From NCBI GenBank assembly GCA_963783355.1, contig CAWANF010000007.1:124001-188000 (forward strand): a stretch of 64,000 nt of DNA. The letters are read 5' to 3'. Position numbers and translations under genes: made by a program. Under the pieces are notes generated by a model. It ran no database searches and had not been told where the DNA came from. It worked only from the letters and a program-made list of their open reading frames with translations. Every line of letters starts with the position of its first letter. Positions within the stretch are counted from its first letter, which is position 1. This DNA comes from CAWANF01 sp963783355 (GTDB lineage Bacteria > Bacteroidota > Rhodothermia > Balneolales > DATFMH01). Shown piece after piece: positions 1-6,937 of the stretch.

Positions 1-461
1 TCTCCATTCATCGCTTTTTTATACAACCCTTTTGGATCTCTGCTTTGACAGGTTTCCAAATCTGTATCCAGATATACTTCAATGAATGGAGCAGGTGAAA
101 TTATAGATCTTGCTTTGTCCCGATCTTCCCTGTAAGGAGATATAAATGCCGTTATTACTATAAATCCTGCTTTTTGAAACAATCCGGCGACTTCCGAAAT
201 ACGCCTGATATTTTCCCTGCGATCTTCCCCTGAAAAACCCAAATCACCATTTAGTCCGTGACGGATATTATCACCGTCCAGCACATAGGCCATTTTCTTT
301 TTTTCAAACAAGCGATGCTGAAGCGCACTGGCCAGCGTCGATTTGCCGGAACCACTCAGGCCCGTCAGCCAGATAACCCCGCTTTTATGGCCATTTCGTT
401 CCTCAAATTTCGAGGTATCGATGTAACCCCCGCTCCAGACTATATGTTTATTTGATTTCAT
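1..461 (-). CDS. cysC: Adenylylsulfate (APS) kinase, 3' end cut by window edge
   Basis: APS kinase phosphorylates adenylyl sulfate to PAPS in the cytoplasm. I translated the minus strand from the ATG at 461; 153 codons are present and the frame is still open at base 1. A P-loop GLSGSGKS lies at about residues 34-41. It is followed by the family signature LDGDNIRHGLNGDLGF (61-76) and the RxENIRR segment (about 82-87). The N-terminal extension ending in ERNGHKSGVIWLTG is usual for CysC. It is the last visible gene of the sulfate operon, 22 bases after the cysQ stop. The neighbouring CysH looks like an APS reductase, so the PAPS made here may feed sulfation rather than sulfite formation. Confidence 0.93.
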   Translation of the reverse strand, partial: MKSNKHIVWSGGYIDTSKFEERNGHKSGVIWLTGLSGSGKSTLASALQHRLFEKKKMAYVLDGDNIRHGLNGDLGFSGEDRRENIRRISEVAGLFQKAGFIVITAFISPYREDRDKARSIISPAPFIEVYLDTDLETCQSRDPKGLYKKAMNG

Positions 462-483
462 CTTTTTAATAAATCCAAAATGA

Positions 484-1248
484 TTATTTGAAAACTCTGC
501 CTTGCTCCAGTCCTACGATAAAACCATTATTCCGCAAATCCGGTTTATTGTATTTAAGACCCGAAACCCGTTCTCTATTTTTACCGGAATATCTAAAAAT
601 GCAGTCACCGGCTGCCACATCCCATTCCATAGTTGGACCAAACCTCGGATAAAAATCCGCTTTGCCCTCCGCTACGAAACAAAATTTAATGGAACTGCCG
701 ACTGTCAATTGTTCTGAAATTTGAAATTCTGATAAATACTCATCCAGTTTATCAGTCTTGTGAGAACGGCTTGTTACAACACGAAGGGGCTGATTATGCT
801 GAACTAAACTGGAAAATATTTGTTTTCTTTGTCCCGTTCCGTTTTGTTTCCATGACCCTTTACCTTTTTCAGCAGCATACATCAATTGCAGTGCCGGAGC
901 ATAGACAACACCCAAAACAGGTATTTCTTTTGAAATTAAAGCGATATTTACAGTGAATTCTCCGTTCTTTTTAATGAATTCTTTCGTTCCGTCCAAAGGA
1001 TCTACTAACCAGAACTCTTCCCAGTCTTTTCGTTCGTCATATTCAGGCAGATCAAACTCTTCGGAAATAATGGGTATATCCGGGAAATATTCCGCCAGCT
1101 TTTCCCTAATCAATCGATCTGCTTCTAAATCGGCCTGTGTTACCGGCGATTGATCTGCTTTCCAGTGTATTTCGGGCTGATCATAATAATTCATGATTTT
1201 TTCGCCGGCACTTTTAGCAATGGATATTATTGTTTCCAGCCTATCCAC
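484..1248 (-). CDS. cysQ: 3'(2'),5'-bisphosphate nucleotidase, CysQ family
   Basis: Inositol-monophosphatase-fold enzyme expected to hydrolyse 3'-phosphoadenosine 5'-phosphate to AMP, clearing the by-product of PAPS use. Metal-binding motifs are in order: SEE at 62-64, DPLDGTKEF at 83-91, and WDVAAGD at 209-215. The 254-residue length is normal for CysQ. Sitting between the siroheme gene and cysC in a sulfate-assimilation operon supports CysQ over a generic inositol phosphatase. The ATG at 1248 is the only plausible start. Membrane association, known for some CysQ proteins, is not predicted from an obvious hydrophobic segment. Confidence 0.92.
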   Translation of the reverse strand: MDRLETIISIAKSAGEKIMNYYDQPEIHWKADQSPVTQADLEADRLIREKLAEYFPDIPIISEEFDLPEYDERKDWEEFWLVDPLDGTKEFIKKNGEFTVNIALISKEIPVLGVVYAPALQLMYAAEKGKGSWKQNGTGQRKQIFSSLVQHNQPLRVVTSRSHKTDKLDEYLSEFQISEQLTVGSSIKFCFVAEGKADFYPRFGPTMEWDVAAGDCIFRYSGKNRERVSGLKYNKPDLRNNGFIVGLEQGRVFK

Positions 1249-1310
1249 TCAAAATCTCCACTTTAAGGTATAACTTGTCATCTTTACTCAATTATTTTTT
1301 ATGACCACTT

Positions 1311-1982
1311 TCAATTCAGGCTCATATTTTTAATGGCTTCATGAACAATATCATGGCCCAGTATTTCCGAGGCTTTTTGCCAGGCCTGTTCATCTTTATT
1401 TTGCCGCAGTAAATCGAGTACAATAGAATCGATGAGTTGGTACCACGCCTCTTTACGTCGATCAAAGGTTGAATACTTCTTTTTCATTAACGGGCGCAAC
1501 GATTTTGTAAACATCAGGAATCGCTCATATTCTTCACCCAATTCTTTCTCTAAACGTTCGCGTAACCTGACGGCCAGCGCCGGGGCGGTTCCACTGGTCG
1601 ATATAGACAGAACCAAAGGACCGCGTTTCACAATGGAACCGAAAGTAAAATTGCAATGGGCAGAATCATCCATCACATTTACCAATATCCCTTTGTTCAC
1701 AGCTTCCTCATACACTTTCTCGTTTTCGTTTCCGGAATATTCAGCGACAATCACCAAAATGGCACCTTCCAAATCTCCCGATTGATAGGGTCTGGAAATC
1801 CATTTTAAGCGTTTTTCATCAACAAACTTTTGTAAAACCGACGAAATCCTGGAACTGATGATCGTCACCTTAGCATCGCATGCCAATAACTCTCCGGCTT
1901 TACGTTCTGCTTCATGATTACCGCCTACGATGACCGATTCCTTCTCCGAAAGCCGGTTTAAATAAATGGGATATACATTCAT
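1311..1982 (-). CDS. Precorrin-2 dehydrogenase / sirohydrochlorin ferrochelatase (Met8/CysG N-domain type)
   Basis: Stand-alone counterpart of the N-terminal half of CysG. It oxidises precorrin-2 with NAD and inserts iron to make siroheme, the cofactor of the sulfite reductase encoded in the same operon. The dinucleotide-binding start is visible as VIVGGNHEAERKAGELL (residues 17-33); the third glycine of the usual GGG is replaced by Asn. The TSGTAPALAVRLRERLE segment (about 130-146) is typical of the family. The 223-residue length fits the single-domain form. The SUMT activity is supplied by the separate gene at 2775-3584, so together the two equal a split CysG. Confidence 0.9.
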   Translation of the reverse strand: MNVYPIYLNRLSEKESVIVGGNHEAERKAGELLACDAKVTIISSRISSVLQKFVDEKRLKWISRPYQSGDLEGAILVIVAEYSGNENEKVYEEAVNKGILVNVMDDSAHCNFTFGSIVKRGPLVLSISTSGTAPALAVRLRERLEKELGEEYERFLMFTKSLRPLMKKKYSTFDRRKEAWYQLIDSIVLDLLRQNKDEQAWQKASEILGHDIVHEAIKNMSLN

Positions 1983-2020
1983 TTTAGTCTTAATAATTGG
2001 TATAAAGTCATTGTTGCATA

Positions 2021-2752
2021 TTATTTAGATTCTTGTGTTGGCAGATGAATACCGCATTCATTTTTATTCAAACCGGACCATCTTCCGGCCCGCTCATCTT
2101 CATGAGGCTGAACCGGTTTCGTACATGGCGCACAGCCAATACTTGGATAACCTTGTTCATGAAGAGTGTTATAGGGCAGTTCAAATATTTTAATATACTT
2201 CCAGACCTCATCGGTTGTCCATTCGACCAAAGGATTGACTTTCATAACTTTATTCAGTGGATCCCACTCAAATACCTGCGTCTTTTCCCGTTCATCGGAT
2301 TGTGATCTCCGAATCCCGGTGATCCATACTTTTTTATCGGATAAATAACGCTGAAGGGGAAGCACTTTTCGAAGGAAGCAGCATTTATTCGGATTCAATT
2401 TCCATAGCTCACTTCCATACTCTACCGACTGTTGATCAACGGTTATATCCGTACTGACCCGAACCAGCTCAAGATCAAATTTCTCTTCAATTTCATCCCT
2501 CAATTCATAGGTTTCGTCAAAAAACAAACCTGTATCCAGGTAAAAGACAGGGATATCAAGTTTTACCCTATTCAGATGATGTATCAATACAATACCCGAG
2601 GGACCAAAACCGGTGCCCATCACGGCATTATCGCCATACTCGTCCCAAAGCCATTGTAAAATGTCTTCCGGATTTTTGTTTTCAAAGCGATCGTTCAGTT
2701 CCCGGATTTTATCTTTTATTTCTATTTCTTCTGTGTTATCGAACATTTTCAA
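2021..2752 (-). CDS. cysH: Assimilatory adenylylsulfate (APS) reductase, [4Fe-4S] type
   Basis: Reduces activated sulfate to sulfite using thioredoxin. Motifs: PVFYLDTGLFF (68-78) of the PP-loop family, GIRRSQS (146-152), and the catalytic cysteine in ECGIH (C233). A Cys-Cys pair at 124-125 and CAPC at 207-210 are the four ligands of the [4Fe-4S] cluster that marks APS-using enzymes; classical enterobacterial PAPS reductases lack them. The 243-residue length is normal. Start at 2752 is taken; a second ATG two codons on (2746) is equally possible. The gene lies 22 bases downstream of cobA and 38 bases upstream of the siroheme gene. Confidence 0.93.
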   Translation of the reverse strand: MKMFDNTEEIEIKDKIRELNDRFENKNPEDILQWLWDEYGDNAVMGTGFGPSGIVLIHHLNRVKLDIPVFYLDTGLFFDETYELRDEIEEKFDLELVRVSTDITVDQQSVEYGSELWKLNPNKCCFLRKVLPLQRYLSDKKVWITGIRRSQSDEREKTQVFEWDPLNKVMKVNPLVEWTTDEVWKYIKIFELPYNTLHEQGYPSIGCAPCTKPVQPHEDERAGRWSGLNKNECGIHLPTQESK

Positions 2753-2774
2753 TTTTACCTGTTAGAGACAATTA

Positions 2775-3584
2775 TCAACCGAATGAAAGAGCATGCATTA
2801 TTTCTTCTGTTTGAAGTAACCGCTCAGGTTCGAACCAGCTTAGCTTTTCGCTTAGCGTCACTACCTCGCCAATGACGATGGTAGCCGGTGTAGACAGAGC
2901 TTTGGATTTTTCAAGTATGGTAGCGAGCGTTCCGGTTACTAACCGCTGTGATTTAAAGGTCGCTTTCTCAATGATAGCCACAGGCGTTGATAATGAACGT
3001 CCATTTTCCGTCAAATTTTTAACAAGATCAGCTAGTTGTCGGAATCCCATTAAAATAACTAAAGTCTCGCATTTTGCCAGGTATTCCCATTTTTGTGAGA
3101 AAGTACCGGAATGAATAGCATGCCCTGTTATCACAGTGAATGAACTGCTGTAATCACGATGTGTAAGTGGAATTCCGGCAAATGCAGCTGCCGATATGGA
3201 ACTGCTGATTCCCGGAACAACTTCAAATGAAATGCCCTCGTCAGCAAGTACCTCCAGTTCCTCTCCGCCTCGTCCGAACACGAAAGGATCGCCGCCTTTT
3301 AACCGAACGACTTTCTTCCCTTCATTCGCTTTGTCCACCAGAATCTGATTTATCTGGAATTGTGAAATCGATGGTTTCCCGGCCGCTTTTCCCACATAAA
3401 TGAGCTCTGCAGAACTTCGCGCTTCCTTAAGCAACGAAGGATTAGCCAAACGATCATAGACAATCACATCGGCATCCCGCAGAGTCATCAGGCCGCGAAC
3501 CGTAATTAAATCCGGATCACCAGGTCCGGCTCCAATGAGATAAACCTTGCCTGGGTTTTTTGTTTTTACCGTTATTAAATCCAT
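2775..3584 (-). CDS. cobA: Uroporphyrinogen-III C-methyltransferase (SUMT)
   Basis: Methylates uroporphyrinogen III twice with SAM to give precorrin-2, the first committed step to siroheme. The tetrapyrrole methylase signature GAGPGDPD lies at 18-25 and GGDPFVFGRGGEE at 97-109; VPGISSSISA and the LTHRDYSSSFTVITGH motif follow. At 269 residues it is the single-domain SUMT. In this operon it works with the Met8-like enzyme at 1311-1982 to provide siroheme for the sulfite reductase just upstream, 14 bases away. A cobalamin role is possible, but no cobalamin genes are in view. Confidence 0.93.
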   Translation of the reverse strand: MDLITVKTKNPGKVYLIGAGPGDPDLITVRGLMTLRDADVIVYDRLANPSLLKEARSSAELIYVGKAAGKPSISQFQINQILVDKANEGKKVVRLKGGDPFVFGRGGEELEVLADEGISFEVVPGISSSISAAAFAGIPLTHRDYSSSFTVITGHAIHSGTFSQKWEYLAKCETLVILMGFRQLADLVKNLTENGRSLSTPVAIIEKATFKSQRLVTGTLATILEKSKALSTPATIVIGEVVTLSEKLSWFEPERLLQTEEIMHALSFG

Positions 3585-3598
3585 AGAATTACCCGAAA

Positions 3599-4075
3599 TT
3601 ATGATTCTGTGACTGTTTCGCCGGCTGATTCTAAGCCAACCCGATTCCAGTAATCGCTGAAGGCTTCTCCTGCAGCCCGCTCTTCTTTAAAGGCAACCAA
3701 AAGTGGACGAACACTTGATACAAGTTCCTGGTAGGGAACAAGATCTTTGTATTTCACATTTAAACGCGTTCCTGCCGGATCTCCGCCAATAAAGACACTG
3801 TATTGATTCAAAGATCGTCCGACAAATGCAATATCTGCCACATAGGGACGGGCGCAACCATTCGGACAGCCGGTCATGCGAATGGTGATTTCTTCATTTT
3901 CCAGGCCCAAATCATTCAGTTCTTTTTCAAAATCCCGGATTAAATCGGGCATTACCCGTTCCGATTCGGCAATGGCGAGTCCGCATGTCGGCATAGCAGG
4001 GCAGGCCATGGAATACTTAATTGCATTGGAAACTTTGTCACTTCGGGCTGACGCCATAGTCCGCAAGAGTTTCAT
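3599..4075 (-). CDS. cysI: Sulfite reductase hemoprotein, C-terminal part (out of frame with the N-terminal part)
   Basis: This frame encodes the end of a CysI-type siroheme sulfite reductase. It contains all four cysteines that hold the coupled [4Fe-4S]-siroheme centre: SMACPAMPTC (C25, C31) and MTGCPNGC (C70, C74) followed by ARP. The first dozen codons overlap the end of the upstream frame and do not resemble the family. Homology resumes at about SDKVSNAIKYSMACP, so the true protein should continue from the 4038-5285 frame through a one-base shift near 4040-4060. An AAAGAAG stretch stands upstream of the ATG at 4075, but a free-standing C-terminal domain would make no functional enzyme alone. 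Confidence 0.8.
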   Translation of the reverse strand: MKLLRTMASARSDKVSNAIKYSMACPAMPTCGLAIAESERVMPDLIRDFEKELNDLGLENEEITIRMTGCPNGCARPYVADIAFVGRSLNQYSVFIGGDPAGTRLNVKYKDLVPYQELVSSVRPLLVAFKEERAAGEAFSDYWNRVGLESAGETVTES

Positions 4076-5285
4076 CGATAGCTTCTTTAAACGCTTCTTC
4101 TATATCCGTAAGAATAATATTTTGATTGGGAGTCAGCCGAACGTTTAGCTGATATTTTTTTATAATCTCCCGTAATCCGCTTTTGAGTTTAAAATTACCC
4201 TCATCTTTCACACGACCGTTTTCAACGGATATTCCGAGGTACCATTTTCCATTCGATTGGCGATGCCATCCCAGGTATAATTCCAGTTTAAATTTCGGTA
4301 TGGGACGAAACGGCTCAAGCTTCAGTCCGGAACGCTGTTCCACTTCTGCTTTAAAACGCTCAATTCCCCAATCGTGGATGAGATATTTCATCCTTGCTCT
4401 TTTGCGATTATTACGGTTTCCGTTGTCTCTTTGTATCTCAATGATAGCTTTAACGATAGAAAGTAACTGTTCTTTTGGAATATATCCAAGATGATCGCCA
4501 AGACGGGGAAAAGTATCGGCTTTATTATGATTCATTCCCATTCCGCCGCCGACAACGACATTGAATCCGGTTATTGTTTCGGTTTCATCAAATAAAGCAA
4601 CCAAACCGATATCCTGTGTGTATAAATCGATGGAGTTATCGCCCGGCGCAGTAATCCCGATTTTAAATTTTCGGGGCAGATAGGCTTCGCCGTATAACGA
4701 CTCTTTGGATGAAACCTCTATTTTATTTGAAAATATTTTTTCCCCGTCGAGCCAGATTTCATGATATGCGTTTGTTTCGGGAAGTAACTTTTCAGAAAGA
4801 AATTCAACGTATTTCTGTATTTTTTCCTGCCGTCCGTCGGAATCGGGGGCCGGATTAGCCATGACATTGCGGACAATATCTCCACAGGCTCCGAGTGTGG
4901 TAATCAACGAATCATTGATTTCTCTGATTGTTTTCTTAAGATTTCCCTTCAATACACCGTGAAACTGAATCGTCTGCCGGGTCGTAAGACGAAGGGTTCC
5001 AAAAGTATATTTATCAGCGATTTCGTCGAGTGCAAGATATTGTCCGGCCGTCAATCCGCCGCCCGGGAGCCGGGTTCGAAGCATAAAAGAATAGTAACGA
5101 TCTTTACCGGATCTTTTGTCACGGTCATCCTGTTGATAAGTTCCGTGAAACTTGAGAAGCTGGAGTCCGGATTTACTGAAATATGCAAGCTGATTTCCTA
5201 ATTCTTCCTCAATGCTACCTCTCAGATAATCACTTCCTTCTTTTATGATTTCGAGTGTACTTCGGTCATCTTTATTCTGAGGCAT
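4038..5285 (-). CDS. cysI: Sulfite reductase hemoprotein (CysI/SiR), N-terminal and catalytic body
   Basis: First gene of the sulfate operon; reduces sulfite to sulfide with siroheme and a [4Fe-4S] cluster. Recognisable are the two-fold repeated ferredoxin-like domains, LTTRQTIQFHG (100-110), LGACGDIVRNVM (131-142) with siroheme-contacting residues, and VVGGGMGMNHN. The frame stops after YGVSPK, exactly where homologues run on into the cluster-binding segment now found one frame over at 3599-4075. Skipping one base in the CCC or AA of the junction restores a full-length protein of about 560 residues. No cysJ is adjacent, so the electron donor may be ferredoxin. Expression should depend on the Cys-rich leader at 5352-5738. 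Confidence 0.88.
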   Translation of the reverse strand: MPQNKDDRSTLEIIKEGSDYLRGSIEEELGNQLAYFSKSGLQLLKFHGTYQQDDRDKRSGKDRYYSFMLRTRLPGGGLTAGQYLALDEIADKYTFGTLRLTTRQTIQFHGVLKGNLKKTIREINDSLITTLGACGDIVRNVMANPAPDSDGRQEKIQKYVEFLSEKLLPETNAYHEIWLDGEKIFSNKIEVSSKESLYGEAYLPRKFKIGITAPGDNSIDLYTQDIGLVALFDETETITGFNVVVGGGMGMNHNKADTFPRLGDHLGYIPKEQLLSIVKAIIEIQRDNGNRNNRKRARMKYLIHDWGIERFKAEVEQRSGLKLEPFRPIPKFKLELYLGWHRQSNGKWYLGISVENGRVKDEGNFKLKSGLREIIKKYQLNVRLTPNQNIILTDIEEAFKEAIDETLADYGVSPK

Positions 5286-5351
5286 AATTTGCTAACGTTA
5301 TTTGGGTATTACTGGTCAAAGGTTATTAATATTTTCAAACGGTTATGAACA

Positions 5352-5387
5352 TAAAAAAAGCCCGCTCTCTTTTTCAGACAGCGGGCT
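5352..5387 (-). terminator. Proximal attenuator terminator of the cys operon
   Basis: Read on the minus strand, AGCCCGCT (5387-5380) and AGCGGGCT (5366-5359) form an 8-bp GC-rich stem with a 13-base loop, followed at once by a run of seven T. The hairpin starts 19 bases after the stop of the proximal Cys-rich leader ORF and ends about 65 bases before the cysI ATG. It therefore lies inside the transcript leader, not after a gene. AGCGGG at 5430-5425, inside the leader ORF just past its Cys codons, is an exact complement of CCCGCT in the left arm and would prevent the terminator. Confidence 0.85.
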
Positions 5388-5406
5388 CAACATATTTAAT
5401 CTGCTT

Positions 5407-5490
5407 TTATATCCTGTTTTTTCCCCCGCTATCCGAATAATTAGGCATGGAACAACACTCCATACACGTAGAACAACAGCACATGCACAT
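5407..5490 (-). CDS. Proximal cysteine-rich leader peptide of the cys operon
   Basis: A 27-codon ORF starting ATG at 5490, with a second in-frame ATG at 5484. The peptide begins MCMCCCSTCMECCSM, so seven of the first 13 residues are Cys. GAGGG precedes the second ATG by six bases, good ribosome-binding spacing, so MCCCSTCMECC may be the real product. It ends 19 bases before a terminator hairpin and lies in the 5' leader of the sulfate-assimilation operon. I infer a regulatory leader: slow Cys-tRNA supply would stall ribosomes on the TGC/TGT run and leave the 5430-5425 antiterminator segment free. A small metal-binding protein is the alternative but explains none of the hairpin placement. Confidence 0.75.
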   Translation of the reverse strand: MCMCCCSTCMECCSMPNYSDSGGKNRI

Positions 5491-5583
5491 CCCTCGGAAT
5501 AACGGTGGTAAAGAAGGTTAAAAAATTCATTTGAAAAGTATAAGGGTCAAAAGGTCGTTTAAGAATTCGAAATAATTTTGGCA

Positions 5584-5620
5584 ATAAAAAAAGCCCGTTT
5601 CCTGGAAAGGTTACGGGCTC
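5584..5620 (-). terminator. Distal attenuator terminator of the cys operon
   Basis: On the minus strand AGCCCGT (5619-5613) pairs with ACGGGCT (5598-5592) around a 14-base loop, followed by a T-rich tract (5591-5585). It begins 38 bases after the stop of the distal Cys-rich ORF. AGGTTGTGG at 5672-5664, in that ORF after the Cys codons, can form nine pairs (two of them wobble) with CCGTAACCT at 5616-5608. That pairing takes away part of the left arm of the terminator stem. Confidence 0.78.
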
Positions 5621-5657
5621 TGTATAATTTCTTTTAAAACAAGCACTGAAATTTATA

Positions 5658-5738
5658 TCAATTCCACAACCTCCCGGATTTTCGGGGCTCACAATGCATA
5701 CAACAGCACATATACATTATTTTATGGAATTTTTTCAT
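5658..5738 (-). CDS. Distal cysteine-rich leader peptide of the cys operon
   Basis: Short ORF with in-frame ATGs at 5738, 5717 and 5711. From 5717 the peptide reads MYMCCCMHCEPRKSGRLWN; from 5738 it gains MKKFHKI in front, giving 26 residues. Three adjacent Cys codons plus a fourth fall within six codons of the inner Met. It is followed by the terminator at 5584-5620 and repeats the design of the proximal leader: CCC-x-x-C core, stop, hairpin, T run. The shared layout, rather than length or composition alone, is why I call it a leader peptide gene. No strong ribosome-binding site is seen, which is common in Bacteroidota. Confidence 0.68.
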   Translation of the reverse strand: MKKFHKIMYMCCCMHCEPRKSGRLWN

Positions 5739-5898
5739 ACTTATTTACTTACACGAGTACCTGTTTATTTAGATGAAAAAGAGTAAGCATTTACGTTTTT
5801 AATTGCAATCAATTATTGAAAAATAAATCTTATTTTTAAACTTTTTTCTAATTAACCGCTGTCGTACGCCTACTCTTTTATCACTTATAAGAAATTGA

Positions 5899-6414
5899 TT
5901 ATTTGTTATTTAAAGGACCCATTCCGGGACGCATGGGACGAGGTCCCCACATGCCTCTTTGCCTGTTGCCCATCATTCCCCGATGTTGCATGAAACCGCC
6001 TTTTTTATTCTGCATGATCATCAGATCAAATTTCTTTTGCTGTTCGGGCGTCAATACGCTTCGAACTTCTCGCATGTGGCTTATCATTTTCAGGCTGATT
6101 TGTTTACGGACATCAGAGATTTGGTTTACCAGTTTATTCACTTTACCCTGATTAAAATTATCAGCTACCAATTCCAGCTTCAGATCTCCGTGAAGGGTCA
6201 CTATCTGGTTGCGAAGCGGCAGCATTTCTTTTTCCATTGCCAGGCGCATATCTGATAATTTTGTTATTTGATCCTGTGTCAGGTTCAACATTTTTGCCAT
6301 GCGCATACCTTTGGCAAATCCGGGTCTTTGCGGTCTCTGTGCAGGCTGAGCAATAGCTGCCACACTCAGGAAAAGCAAACCGGCCATTATGGTCAGAATT
6401 TTATGTGTTTTCAT
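5899..6414 (-). CDS. Spy/CpxP-like periplasmic LTxxQ protein
   Basis: A 171-residue exported protein with signal peptide (residues 1-22, ending AIAQ). It has the two LTxxQ-type motifs of the Spy/CpxP/ZraP fold, LTQDQITKL (45-53) and LTPEQQKKF (121-129). The C-terminus is rich in Met, Gly and Arg. Family members act as periplasmic chaperones or metal-stress sensors. It is the last gene of an ECF sigma / anti-sigma / sensor-like cluster, 19 bases after its neighbour, so it is probably a member of the sigma factor's regulon. Function is inferred from fold motifs only. Confidence 0.75.
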   Translation of the reverse strand: MKTHKILTIMAGLLFLSVAAIAQPAQRPQRPGFAKGMRMAKMLNLTQDQITKLSDMRLAMEKEMLPLRNQIVTLHGDLKLELVADNFNQGKVNKLVNQISDVRKQISLKMISHMREVRSVLTPEQQKKFDLMIMQNKKGGFMQHRGMMGNRQRGMWGPRPMRPGMGPLNNK

Positions 6415-6433
6415 AGTCGTTTGTATTAATTAT

Positions 6434-6937
6434 TTATGGTTTTGGTAAAGGAGAATCGGGAGGAGGCGGCATATTTGACCGCTCAGCACGTGCTCTCATG
6501 ATTGCATTATAAAACTGATGTTGTTGCCGTGGAGTCAGGTACGACTTCGCCGTCATCAACTTTTTTATAATATGTTGGCTTATTTCAAAACGGATATCAG
6601 CGATATGTTTCAAATTGGCATCAATCGAATCCATTGGAACCGGTTTTTTTTGCATCAACGTGAAAGTTTCCTTCTCCAGGGAGTCGATATTCCTTCGCTG
6701 AGGTTCGGTTTCCTTTCGAAATTCGTTGAGTAACTTGAATAACTGCTGGCGCTGTTGCCGGTCGAGCTGTAACCGCGCACCCGGGCCACGTCCGAATGGC
6801 TGCCGCGACATATATTCCCGGTTGAAAAAAGGCCTGGAATTATTGGTAGAAAACCGGAAATATACATAACTGCCTATCGTAGCAAGATTAACGGCAATAA
6901 GGAATAACAGGGCTCCGACAAGAATTTTTACTTTCAT
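6434..6937 (-). CDS. Membrane-anchored Spy/CnrX-like periplasmic sensor protein
   Basis: 167 residues with an N-terminal membrane anchor (about 4-26) and a helical periplasmic region. The region contains QQRQQLFKLLNEFRKE (61-76) and a LTPRQQHQFY motif (134-143) of the heavy-metal-resistance/Spy superfamily. A Pro-rich tail ends the protein. Its ATG overlaps the stop of the anti-sigma gene by four bases, indicating translational coupling. That position recalls CnrX-type sensors, which work with an anti-sigma factor and an ECF sigma. No His/Met metal cluster is clear enough to name a ligand. Confidence 0.68.
   Translation of the reverse strand: MKVKILVGALLFLIAVNLATIGSYVYFRFSTNNSRPFFNREYMSRQPFGRGPGARLQLDRQQRQQLFKLLNEFRKETEPQRRNIDSLEKETFTLMQKKPVPMDSIDANLKHIADIRFEISQHIIKKLMTAKSYLTPRQQHQFYNAIMRARAERSNMPPPPDSPLPKP

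Larger units (their letters stand above)
5352..5738 (-). promoter_or_regulatory. Tandem cysteine-codon attenuator leader of the sulfate-assimilation operon
   Basis: The 613-base gap between cysI and the upstream spy-like gene holds two consecutive modules of Cys-rich ORF, candidate antiterminator and intrinsic terminator, all on the operon strand. Geometry fits ribosome-stall attenuation in both. The last Cys codons (5693-5691 and 5454-5452) lie about 20 bases before the antiterminator segments, and a ribosome resting on either stop codon would cover those segments. The remaining part, 5739-5898, is AT-rich. I found no convincing -33/-7 pair there, although the transcript start must lie in it or further upstream. 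Confidence 0.72.

Noticed and set aside
5441..5692. 83-codon minus-strand ORF (MSPENPGGCGID...) covering the cys leader
   Set aside because: It runs across both the distal terminator and the proximal leader in a different frame and has no protein-like pattern; the Cys-rich short ORFs explain the region better.
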